Assembly: GCA_910578085.1 (NCBI GenBank)
Contig: CAJTPM010000013.1
Location: 63,746 to 110,711 of the forward strand
DNA: 46,966 nt
Direction of reading: 5' to 3'
DNA from: an uncultured Lachnospiraceae bacterium
GTDB lineage: Bacteria; Bacillota; Clostridia; Lachnospirales; Lachnospiraceae
The position numbers and the translations under genes are program-made. Below, piece by piece: positions 1 to 6,785 of this stretch. The notes below the pieces were generated by a model. The model ran no database searches. It had not been told where the DNA came from and saw nothing but the letters and a program-made list of their open reading frames with translations. Every line of letters begins with the position of its first letter. The first letter of the stretch is position 1.

Positions 1-434
1 TCCTCCGTATCGATAAAGACCGGTTCTCCCCCCTCATACACCACCGGATTTACCGTGGCATCAAAGGTCATATCCGTACAGAACACCCGCCTGCCATAGA
101 GGCTACCGCCTCTGCCCAGCCCATCCGGCGTGGAAATACCGGAGCTGCTGCCATAAAGTTTCCCGGCCGCCAGTTTTACCGCCAGATGCAGGGCTGCCGT
201 ACCACAGCTCAAAGCTACGGCATGCATGCCCCCCATATGGTCCTCTGCCAGCCGCTCCAGCTCATTGATGTTCTCCCCAACCGTACTCATCCAGTTGGTA
301 TCATAGGCTGCCTTCATATATTTGAGCTCTTCCCCATGCATTGTGGGGGAAGAGAGCCATACTTTATTTTCAAAAGGTATTATCTTCTCACTGCCTGCAA
401 ACAACTCTCCGCTTTTCCTTTCCGCCTCAATCAA
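1..434 (-). CDS. DegT/DnrJ/EryC1-type sugar aminotransferase, N-terminal part
   Basis: The 5' end of a minus-strand gene whose 3' end lies outside the left edge. The translation contains VWLSSPTMHGEE, a region reading DTNWMSTVG, and the glycine-rich stretch SCGTAALHLAV, the usual N-terminal landmarks of PLP-dependent nucleotide-sugar aminotransferases (PglE/LegC type). The catalytic lysine would be further downstream and is not visible. I prefer a TTG start at 434 because an AGAGG ribosome binding site lies 6 nt before it and an in-frame stop lies just upstream; ATG codons at 343 and 315 would cut into conserved sequence. The gene follows loaP by 190 nt and is probably the first structural gene of a LoaP-controlled polysaccharide operon. 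The family is clear; the exact sugar substrate is not. Confidence 0.8.
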   Translation of the reverse strand, partial: MIEAERKSGELFAGSEKIIPFENKVWLSSPTMHGEELKYMKAAYDTNWMSTVGENINELERLAEDHMGGMHAVALSCGTAALHLAVKLAAGKLYGSSSGISTPDGLGRGGSLYGRRVFCTDMTFDATVNPVVYEGGEPVFIDTE

Positions 435-455
435 CAAAAACCTCTTTTGCTACTC

Positions 456-482
456 ACTGCACTCTCCCTGCATCACAGCAGT
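456..482 (-). promoter_or_regulatory. possible leader hairpin ahead of the aminotransferase gene
   Basis: In the 190-nt gap between the proximal loaP gene and the aminotransferase, minus-strand ACTGC and GCAGT arms could pair around a purine-rich loop. LoaP proteins are known to need an RNA hairpin near the start of their target operons, and this is the only candidate I see in the gap. The stem is only 5 bp, so the call is weak. Confidence 0.2.
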
Positions 483-624
483 AACACATTTCCCTGCAAA
501 GTGATTTCCAAAAAACATGTACCGCAGCGCTCTTCTTTTATCCATCCTTTATTCCCACACAAAAATAAGCCATGGTCATCCCACAGCTTACCTTTCTGAC
601 TTCTATCTTTTATACTTCTATCTG

Positions 625-1149
625 TTACTCTCCTCTTTCCTCCTTTGCCACAATCTCAAGTCCGACTTCCACCAGCTTAATCTCTCCGAAAATCCGCATC
701 TCAATATAGGCAACCCTTTTATGTCTGTCAACTTTCCGTATCACAGCTTCCATTCCCACCAGGCTTCCGGAAATGATTCTGACCCTGTCTCCCTCAATCA
801 TCCCGTAAGACAACTCAACCTCGTCTTTATCCCCCGCAAGTTTTTTTAAAAACTCCTCTTCCTCCCTCGAAACAGGATAAATTACATTCTCCTCATAATT
901 TCTCAGTATTTTAGAAAACTTTGACACTTTTTTTAATGCTTCCCAGGCCGGCCAGGGCGAGTCCGCCACCAGAAACAAGTAGCCCGGCAGCAACCGTTCT
1001 CTTATCTCATGCCACTCCCCCTGATATCGCTTCTTTCTGATGTAATACAGGATCCTGCACGCTTCGTAGCTATCCTCCGGCAGATACTTTTCCGCCATCA
1101 GCTTTACGATCTCTTCCTGCCCTGCCAGTGTCTGAATAACATACCACAT
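625..1149 (-). CDS. loaP: LoaP-type NusG paralogue (proximal copy)
   Basis: A 174-aa NusG/RfaH-like transcription factor. It opens with MWYVIQTLAGQE, the beta-strand start of the NGN domain, has LLPGYLFLV in the middle of that domain, and ends in a KOW-like segment (GDRVRIISGSLVGMEA). Known LoaP proteins bind elongating RNA polymerase and act as processive antiterminators of long polysaccharide or polyketide operons in Firmicutes. I start it at 1149 because ATG there has AGAGG 8 nt upstream and begins directly at the NGN domain; an upstream in-frame start at 1209 would add about 20 unconserved residues. It lies between a second loaP gene and a glycan aminotransferase, all on the same strand, so it probably acts on the operon running off the left edge. 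Confidence 0.85.
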   Translation of the reverse strand: MWYVIQTLAGQEEIVKLMAEKYLPEDSYEACRILYYIRKKRYQGEWHEIRERLLPGYLFLVADSPWPAWEALKKVSKFSKILRNYEENVIYPVSREEEEFLKKLAGDKDEVELSYGMIEGDRVRIISGSLVGMEAVIRKVDRHKRVAYIEMRIFGEIKLVEVGLEIVAKEERGE

Positions 1150-1341
1150 AGTAAAAGCCTCTCTGTCCGCCGCTTTCTCACATTCCAGTTTCCAAAAGAA
1201 AACAGGCAAAATAGACAGGCTTCGCCATCCGCGCCAAAAAACTATTCTGGCACAGTCCGGTCCCTATGTGTTCAACCCGTTCCGAAACGCGGCAATGCGA
1301 CGATTTCTTCCCTGATTTGCTTATTTCATTTCTCTTATTGT

Positions 1342-1857
1342 TTATTCAAATTCAATTCCCAGATACAATACTTTTTTCTGTCCCATAAAATCTGTTTCTA
1401 TCTCTGCAACTCTTTTATGAAAATCAAACTTTTTCACCATATCTTCTACCTGAAGAAGCGGTCCTGAAAGTACTCTTATCTCTCCGTCCTTCTCTACCAC
1501 GATCTGTGAAAGAGCAATCTCACCCGGCTTTTTATTATCAGTAATTCGCTCCATAAGATCTGCTTCCCGTCCATCCAATGTAGCTACATACTCATCATCT
1601 CCCCACAAAATCCCAGGTTTTTCCGCCGTTTTGAGTTTTCTGTGGATCTGTTCCGGCTTGTCCGTTGTAATAAATACATATCCCGGCAGAATATTCTCCT
1701 GCACTGTCTGCCACTTTCCGCCGTATTTTTTCCGTCTGTATCTGGTCAGATGAAAGCATTGCGTCCCTATATCCTCCGAAAGAAGCTTCGATACAAAGGT
1801 TTCCATCTGTGATTCTCTACCGCTTTTTACATGTACAGCACACCACACATTGAACAC
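1342..1857 (-). CDS. loaP: LoaP-type NusG paralogue (distal copy, next to the inverted repeat)
   Basis: A 171-aa NusG-like protein starting MFNVWCAVHVKSGRE, with the NGN-domain segment ILPGYVFITT and a C-terminal KOW-like part (GEIRVLSGPLLQVEDMVKKF). The start is supported by a purine-rich GGAAGGGAAGG ribosome binding site just upstream. It differs strongly from the proximal loaP copy, so the pair is not a recent duplication. The 5' untranslated region contains the left 30-bp inverted repeat of the invertible segment (1879-1908), only 21 nt from the start codon, so any transcript from the invertible segment must cross the repeat to reach this gene. By family it is expected to be a processive antiterminator; I infer it is the first gene controlled by the switch. 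Confidence 0.85.
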   Translation of the reverse strand: MFNVWCAVHVKSGRESQMETFVSKLLSEDIGTQCFHLTRYRRKKYGGKWQTVQENILPGYVFITTDKPEQIHRKLKTAEKPGILWGDDEYVATLDGREADLMERITDNKKPGEIALSQIVVEKDGEIRVLSGPLLQVEDMVKKFDFHKRVAEIETDFMGQKKVLYLGIEFE

Positions 1858-1878
1858 CTTCCCTTCCGGAAAATTCCG

Positions 1879-1908
1879 TTTCGTAGATTGGTGTAATCTG
1901 CGAAACAG
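1879..1908 (+). repeat. left 30-bp inverted repeat (recombinase core-type site)
   Basis: Exact reverse complement of 3282-3311 over 30 bp, with mismatches immediately outside and inside both copies. The repeat is itself an imperfect dyad: TTTCGTAGATT and AATCTGCGAAA arms of 11 bp, differing at one base, around a 5-bp centre (GGTGT). This is the layout of a tyrosine-recombinase core site. Two copies in opposite orientation are expected to invert the DNA between them. Confidence 0.9.
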
Positions 1909-1937
1909 ACTTTATTTTTCCCGGAGTCAGGACATTT

Positions 1938-3071
1938 CTAAATATTTTGACCCACGATCTGACCATAAATAGATGAAATATTATTCATGTGCTGTCTTTT
2001 CGTATCCAATGTGGGATGTACATATTTATTCAAGGTAATCTGTACATTGGAATGTCCAAGAATTTCGCTGAGGCTTTTTACATCGACACCACTCCCAATA
2101 CAATTTGTTGCAAAGGTATGGCGAAGTACATGAAAATTTCTGCAGGTAACACCCGCTTCCTTCTGGTATCTCTGAAACTGATACTGGTAGGTGCGGGGTT
2201 CCAATGGCTTTTTACGGTTCAGTACGTATGTATCATTCTGTTTGAATTTTAATAATAATAACAATATTTCATCAGATAAAGGAATATCTCTTTGAGAACA
2301 GAAAGTTTTAGGCTGGCCTTCATGTAAAGCAGTTTTTTTGATCTGATCATCGACGTAGATCCGCTGCACTGTATGATTCACAGTGAGTATTTTATTCTGA
2401 AAATCGATATCCTGCCATTTCAGAGCACAGATCTCTCCCAGGCGCAGCCCTGTGGACAGACATAATATGATCCCTGTCTTTTTGATATCCATATCTGTGT
2501 AAAGGTAACGCAAAAGAGTACTTTGCTCTGCCTGTGTGTAAATATCAAGTTTTCTTTTGAATCCCGGGATGCTTTTTCTTTTCAGTCGAACCGGCAAAGT
2601 ATGATAATTTTCGGAACTGTAGTTCAGGGCACCGGATATCACACTGTAGATACTCTTTTTTATACTCTCGGAACAGTCGGCGGTTCTCATGATAAGCATA
2701 TTCTGAAAATCGTCTGTTGCTGCTTCACGCAACAGACGATCTGCTAAAATATCTTCCAGATATGTTTCAAAAATACAATTGTATTTTATATATGTGGCAG
2801 GTTTTTTAGTCTGTTCGATACTCAACAGCCATTCTCTCACTACATCATCAAACCAGATTTCTTTTTTGCCAGCCAGATTTTTCTGTGGTGTTTGATCCGG
2901 TATCCGGCCGTTTATGGCTTCGATCGCTTCAGATCTCTTTTTTTTTACTTCTCCATAGGTTTTTCCATAAACTGAGCATTGCTGTTTTCCTTTTTCCGGA
3001 AGATATATCACATATCTCCCCTCCCATCTTCCATCCGCTCTTTTGCGAATGTTTTCTCCTCGTCGTGGCAT
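1938..3071 (-). CDS. tyrosine site-specific recombinase inside the invertible segment
   Basis: A 377-aa integrase-family protein. The N-terminal 50 residues (RRGENIRKRADGRWEGRYV and following) resemble the arm-DNA-binding domain of Tn916-type integrases, residues about 70-160 a SAM-like core-binding domain, and the rest the catalytic domain. Catalytic residues visible are R210 (STGLRLGE), H314 and R317 (HVLRH), H340 (LGHS) and nucleophile Y350 (NKYVHP). I start it at 3071 because AAGGAAGG precedes this ATG; an open frame continues 44 codons upstream without family similarity. It is flanked by perfect inverted repeats, so I infer it inverts its own gene together with a promoter that controls loaP, rather than acting as an integrase of an integrative element. 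No companion excisionase is visible. Confidence 0.9.
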   Translation of the reverse strand: MPRRGENIRKRADGRWEGRYVIYLPEKGKQQCSVYGKTYGEVKKKRSEAIEAINGRIPDQTPQKNLAGKKEIWFDDVVREWLLSIEQTKKPATYIKYNCIFETYLEDILADRLLREAATDDFQNMLIMRTADCSESIKKSIYSVISGALNYSSENYHTLPVRLKRKSIPGFKRKLDIYTQAEQSTLLRYLYTDMDIKKTGIILCLSTGLRLGEICALKWQDIDFQNKILTVNHTVQRIYVDDQIKKTALHEGQPKTFCSQRDIPLSDEILLLLLKFKQNDTYVLNRKKPLEPRTYQYQFQRYQKEAGVTCRNFHVLRHTFATNCIGSGVDVKSLSEILGHSNVQITLNKYVHPTLDTKRQHMNNISSIYGQIVGQNI

Positions 3072-3189
3072 AATATTATCCTTCCTTTCTGACCACTTAT
3101 TGTGACCATTTATACATTTGTGTCTTCTTTTTTCAGGGTACTGTGTATCATAAATCAGCGTTTCAGGACCACAGAAACTGAAAAAGAAT

Positions 3190-3218
3190 TTGACTAAAGT
3201 CACATAAAATTGTATAAT
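3190..3218 (+). promoter_or_regulatory. near-consensus sigma-A promoter inside the invertible segment
   Basis: TTGACT at 3190-3195, a 17-bp spacer, and TATAAT at 3213-3218. It points right, away from loaP, through the right repeat into the terminator at 3316-3360, so no gene is expressed from it in this orientation. It diverges from the recombinase gene. Inversion would aim it at loaP, so the sequenced state is predicted OFF. Confidence 0.75.
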
Positions 3219-3281
3219 AACTATGTTTTAAGAAAAAAGTATTGCTGTTTTATTTAAAATATATTTTTATAAGTTTAATAA

Positions 3282-3311
3282 CTGTTTCGCAGATTACACC
3301 AATCTACGAAA
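3282..3311 (+). repeat. right 30-bp inverted repeat (recombinase core-type site)
   Basis: Exact reverse complement of 1879-1908. It contains TTTCGCAGATT, a centre ACACC and AATCTACGAAA. It lies 64 bp downstream of the outward promoter and 4 bp before a strong terminator stem. Confidence 0.9.
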
Positions 3312-3315
3312 AGAA

Positions 3316-3360
3316 AAAGCGTTGAGACAGTCCTTTCCGTCTCAACGCTTTAAACTTTTT
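3316..3360. terminator. bidirectional intrinsic terminator bordering the invertible segment
   Basis: A 13-bp perfect stem (AAAGCGTTGAGAC at 3316-3328 with GTCTCAACGCTTT at 3339-3351) and a 10-nt loop, followed on the plus strand by TTTAAACTTTTT and on the minus strand by a T-rich run. It should stop transcripts from the outward promoter in the present orientation and any minus-strand transcript coming from the large operon to the right. Confidence 0.85.
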
Positions 3361-3511
3361 TATCTGCAACGTAATCTTATAAATACAGCAGATAAAAGAT
3401 ACCGTTTTGCGATATCAGCCGTTATATGTATAAACAATACAAATTGAAGCATGCTTAAAATAACATTATTAATGAGAACATTAAATCTGCATTAAAATCT
3501 CTCAAAATGAT

Positions 3512-3539
3512 TTTACATTACCATAATTTCCTGTATAAT
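3512..3539 (+). promoter_or_regulatory. sigma-A promoter of the anchored SGNH-like gene
   Basis: TTTACA at 3512-3517, a 16-bp spacer and TATAAT at 3534-3539, followed by an AAGAGAAGGG ribosome binding site and ATG at 3568. The preceding stretch from the terminator to here (3361-3511) is AT-rich and shows no gene. Confidence 0.7.
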
Positions 3540-3567
3540 AACGTTATAAGAAAGAGAAGGGTTAAAA

Positions 3568-4824
3568 ATGTCAGAAAAAAAGCAAAACAAAATATCCCCT
3601 GATAAAAGATCCATGGAACCGGAATGGATCGATTTAGAAGAGGATATTATGGAAGAAAATACTCCGGAAGAAACCAATTTACAAAAAGATATTTATGAAG
3701 ATGAAAGGCCCCGGTTAAAACGTTCTCCTTCAAAATCTGCATCCGGAGATACAGAAACTGTCCACAAGAATCTTTCCGGCCAGAGAAATGTTTCTCACCA
3801 TAAAAATACTTCTCATGGAAAAAACGCAGATACTCCCAACAGAAGACCTGCAAAAAAGAAAAAAGCAAAATTAAATTTTCATGCGATCCTGCTTACCGTC
3901 ATTGCCCTGGTTTTTGCCGTAATCGCTTTTAAATTGCTCTTCTGGGATAAAAGGCAACACCATAATACAGAACGGGAAAATGACACAACGCTTTCTTTTG
4001 ACACGGAAGCGTTGGACTCCATTATCCCCCTGGATTCATCAGATACCAGCCAAAAGGAGATCGATAAGGATCTGCGGATCCTGTTTCTTGGAAATGGCTC
4101 TCTGGCCGATGATAAAACCTCGGATACCAACCTGGCAAATATCGTGCGGGAAAAAACCGGCGCTACTGTTTATAACTGTGCCATTCCCGACACTTATATG
4201 AGCATGAAAAATGAGACATACATGAACTCTTTTTCCTATGATGCTTTCTCCTTTTACCTTCTGTGCACTCTTTTCACGGTGGGAAACACCGAAACTGTTT
4301 CCTGGGCGGAACGGGATTTGGGTACATTGCCGGAAGAAGTAACGGAATCTATCGACCTGCTGCAGTCCATTGACTACAGCGAACTGGATGTTCTCTGTGT
4401 ATATTATGATGCGGCAGACTATCTGGACCAGCGCAGTGTAGTTGATCTGGAGGATGATACGAATCCTTCCACATTCTGCGGGGCACTGAACAGCGGAATC
4501 GAGCTGGTCCAGGAAAATTATCCCCATATACGTATCATCGTGATGTCTCCCAGCTATGCTTACGTAGTGGATGAAAACGGGAATTATTCCTCCTCCTTTG
4601 AGACAGGTATTCTGTCAGAGCCTCTCTCCACCTATATCGGGATTGAAGCCCAGACCTGCATGGGAGCCAACGTTTCCTTCGTGGACAATTTTTACGGCAG
4701 TATCTACGAAGAAATCGCAGAGGAATACCTGAAGGATAATATTCTGTTAAATGAAAAGGGACATGCGCTTCTGGCCGATAGATTTTTGGATGCACTGAAC
4801 AGATTTCATGATTATGACTTTTAA
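3568..4824 (+). CDS. membrane-anchored SGNH-hydrolase-like protein
   Basis: A 418-aa protein with a charged, low-complexity cytoplasmic tail of about 100 residues, one membrane segment at about 105-125 and an extracytoplasmic domain. The domain begins with a strand and loop (RILFLGNGSLAD) in the place of the SGNH block-I motif and ends with NEKGHALLADRF in the place of the block-V histidine motif. The usual GDS is replaced by GNGS, so activity is uncertain. SGNH proteins in glycan clusters often act as O-acetyl or acyl transferases or esterases on surface polymers. It has its own promoter and is convergent with the large minus-strand operon; the two stop codons share TTAA at 4821-4824 with no terminator between them. 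Confidence 0.65.
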   Translation: MSEKKQNKISPDKRSMEPEWIDLEEDIMEENTPEETNLQKDIYEDERPRLKRSPSKSASGDTETVHKNLSGQRNVSHHKNTSHGKNADTPNRRPAKKKKAKLNFHAILLTVIALVFAVIAFKLLFWDKRQHHNTERENDTTLSFDTEALDSIIPLDSSDTSQKEIDKDLRILFLGNGSLADDKTSDTNLANIVREKTGATVYNCAIPDTYMSMKNETYMNSFSYDAFSFYLLCTLFTVGNTETVSWAERDLGTLPEEVTESIDLLQSIDYSELDVLCVYYDAADYLDQRSVVDLEDDTNPSTFCGALNSGIELVQENYPHIRIIVMSPSYAYVVDENGNYSSSFETGILSEPLSTYIGIEAQTCMGANVSFVDNFYGSIYEEIAEEYLKDNILLNEKGHALLADRFLDALNRFHDYDF

Positions 4825-5612
4825 TCTTCAGCTTCCTCCTCGCCCGAGCCCAGCCCCAGATAAGCGCCATCCTGTAAATAAATGCAATATCCGGCTACCG
4901 TTTCCACATAATGGTAGCCGTTTTTTTCAAAATCTTCCTGACCGGGTTTTGTCTCATGCACAATAATATAATGACATTCCTGTTCCGCCGCTGAGGTGGT
5001 AAGCTTTTTACAATCTAAAATCTCCTCATTCATGGCCTCATAAAGCCCATTGCCATACTCCCATCGCTCTACCTGTATCTCTCTCCCATAGGGCATGCGG
5101 ATATTACCCGTATACTGTCTGACATAGGGGAGCATTTCATCCGGAAAAACCGCCCGCACTTCCCTGCCCTCCACAATGATCGCATCACAGACAAGAGCCA
5201 CTGTCTGCGGTACATGGAACCGATTCTCGGCTGGACTGAAATATGGGTTGTCATAGACATAATCTCCTGTGAACACAATTGCCGTGCACACCGCCATCGC
5301 TGCTGCCGTCTTCGTCCACTTTCCCGAAAATCCGGCCGTCAGTCTGATCCCTGCATAGGCCACAACCATAGTCATCGGCACCAGCCACAGTATCCGATAA
5401 TAAGTTTCCCCATCCAGAAACTGAAAGATTCCTGCCGCAAACAGAGGACAGAAAAAAAGAGCCAGCGTTGCAATAGATGTATACAGCAGGATGATCCTCT
5501 TCGTTTTATCTTTTTCCGTAAACAACAGATAGAAAACTGCGGCAGCAAACAGGCAGGCAGCAAAGCCATTTCCGATATAATTTTTAAACAAGAGTACAAT
5601 TTCACCCCACAT
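4821..5612 (-). CDS. membrane protein with C-terminal extracytoplasmic domain, last gene of the large operon
   Basis: 263 aa. About four hydrophobic segments fill the N-terminal 130 residues, followed by a soluble domain of about 125 residues that begins near YDNPYFSPAENRF and ends in an acidic tail. I do not recognise the family. It starts 24 nt after the stop of the DUF6077-like gene and has an AAAGAAG ribosome binding site, so it is probably co-translated. Together with the two membrane proteins upstream and the GT2 gene at 9072 it may form one extracytoplasmic glycosyl-transfer module; the soluble tail resembles the C-terminal ends of polytopic GT-C enzymes. The neighbour could be the N-terminal half of the same functional unit. 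Confidence 0.6.
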   Translation of the reverse strand: MWGEIVLLFKNYIGNGFAACLFAAAVFYLLFTEKDKTKRIILLYTSIATLALFFCPLFAAGIFQFLDGETYYRILWLVPMTMVVAYAGIRLTAGFSGKWTKTAAAMAVCTAIVFTGDYVYDNPYFSPAENRFHVPQTVALVCDAIIVEGREVRAVFPDEMLPYVRQYTGNIRMPYGREIQVERWEYGNGLYEAMNEEILDCKKLTTSAAEQECHYIIVHETKPGQEDFEKNGYHYVETVAGYCIYLQDGAYLGLGSGEEEAED

Positions 5613-5636
5613 CTTTCTTCTTTCCCTTTCCTGACC

Positions 5637-6785
5637 TTAAAGTTTCAGATAGATCAACGCATACACGATCCCCGGAACGCAGCCCAGAAAACCCTGCAGC
5701 AGGACGGCAGGTTTCCGATATAATATAAAAATCAGAAACACCACTAACATCACCAGCATACTGCACAAAAAGCCCGCCATGGTGCTGCAAAGGCATCCCG
5801 CCGCCATCGCCGCCATCAGCCACAGCACATTCTGCCAGCCTGCTTTTCCCCGTTTCTTTACCTCTTCTGCAATTTTAAAAAGCAGCAGCATGAAAAATGG
5901 CAGAATCACATTGCCAAGAGCCGCCTTCCCCTGCCTTGTTCTGGTCAGGAGAAAAGTAGAAGCCGGATAAATAGAATAATTGCCAAACACCTGCAACAAC
6001 GTTACAAAAATCATAAACAGAGGCAAAAACCATGCCCGTCCTGTCCGCTCATCCTTTTTCCCACCGGCTGCCACACCGGAGCACAGCATTTTTCCAATCT
6101 CCAGGTACAGCACATAAGTCACCGGAATCAGCACGAGAGGTATCAGGGAATGGGCGGCTACGGCAGCATTCACTCCACATTTGGATGCAATAAAAGCCAC
6201 CCAGATCGGAAAAGGCGCAAGCCCATATCGCAGATTCACGTCAGTTGGCCCGCCTGTATAGGAATCTCCCGTATATAGCTCCCCCGCCTGGTACGCATCG
6301 ACAGAAATAGGGATATAAAAGGCATCATCACCGTCCGCATAGGCCAGTCTGTACGCCTGCATCACCTGAAAAAACAATCCGGCCAAAAAGATCAGCCACA
6401 AAAACAGAGTGAGCGCTCCCTCCCTGCTTTTTCCCGCCTTCAGAATATCTTTCCCCCGGCTGACAAAAGTCTCCCACAGACCATATCTCAAATGCAGCAG
6501 AAACAGCAGCATCCCTGCGATGGAAAAAGTCAGACTGATCATTTCAAATACAAAGGCCACTTGCAGGAATCTCCCAATTTTAATGACAAAAGGCACTGCC
6601 ACAAGCTGAAAGACCGCCCATATCAAAATATAGCCAAGCCCGAGAGCATACCAGACATCCCCCCCGTTTTTACTGCCTGTCCCGTTTTTCCACCCTATTG
6701 TCCCGGAGACACTCAGTGCAAAATATCCAGTCCCCAAAGGCACAAACACCATCCAGATACCTAACATCAATAATTTCAATATCAT
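5637..6785 (-). CDS. polytopic membrane protein, DUF6077-like
   Basis: 382 aa with roughly ten hydrophobic segments. The N terminus (MILKLLMLGIWMVFVPLGTGY) and the central stretch with STFLLTRTRQGKA resemble the DUF6077 membrane proteins common in Lachnospiraceae glycan loci, as far as I recall the family. Its ATG overlaps the stop of the upstream membrane-protein gene by 4 nt (ATGA), so translation is coupled. An aspartate-rich loop (YADGDDAFYIPISVDAYQAG) follows a membrane segment, which would suit a GT-C-type active site facing outside. Function inferred only from context: transfer of a lipid-linked sugar to a surface polymer. Confidence 0.6.
   Translation of the reverse strand: MILKLLMLGIWMVFVPLGTGYFALSVSGTIGWKNGTGSKNGGDVWYALGLGYILIWAVFQLVAVPFVIKIGRFLQVAFVFEMISLTFSIAGMLLFLLHLRYGLWETFVSRGKDILKAGKSREGALTLFLWLIFLAGLFFQVMQAYRLAYADGDDAFYIPISVDAYQAGELYTGDSYTGGPTDVNLRYGLAPFPIWVAFIASKCGVNAAVAAHSLIPLVLIPVTYVLYLEIGKMLCSGVAAGGKKDERTGRAWFLPLFMIFVTLLQVFGNYSIYPASTFLLTRTRQGKAALGNVILPFFMLLLFKIAEEVKKRGKAGWQNVLWLMAAMAAGCLCSTMAGFLCSMLVMLVVFLIFILYRKPAVLLQGFLGCVPGIVYALIYLKL

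Larger units (their letters stand above)
1909..3281. mobile_element. predicted invertible DNA segment (inverton) with its own recombinase
   Basis: A 1373-bp segment bounded by perfect 30-bp inverted repeats. It holds one gene, a tyrosine recombinase (3071-1938), and one near-consensus promoter (3190-3218) directed outward through the right repeat. After inversion the promoter would lie at about 2000-1972 on the minus strand and would read through the left repeat into loaP, with a predicted leader of about 108 nt. The recombinase gene would then run rightward into the hairpin terminator at 3316. No transposase, excisionase, relaxase or phage gene accompanies it. Seen: repeats, promoter, recombinase. 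Inferred: inversion and phase variation. Confidence 0.8.

Noticed and set aside
1009..1467. 152-codon plus-strand open frame over the loaP region
   Set aside because: Its composition is unlike a folded protein, and both loaP genes opposite have good starts and clear domains.
1879..1908. Left inverted repeat as an intrinsic terminator of the recombinase gene
   Set aside because: It has a stem but no following T-run on the minus strand, and an exact copy of the full 30 bp lies on the other side of the gene, which termination does not explain.
1938..3311. Recombinase region as a prophage remnant or integrative element
   Set aside because: There is no excisionase, relaxase, phage or cargo gene, and the boundary repeats are inverted, which predicts inversion and not excision.
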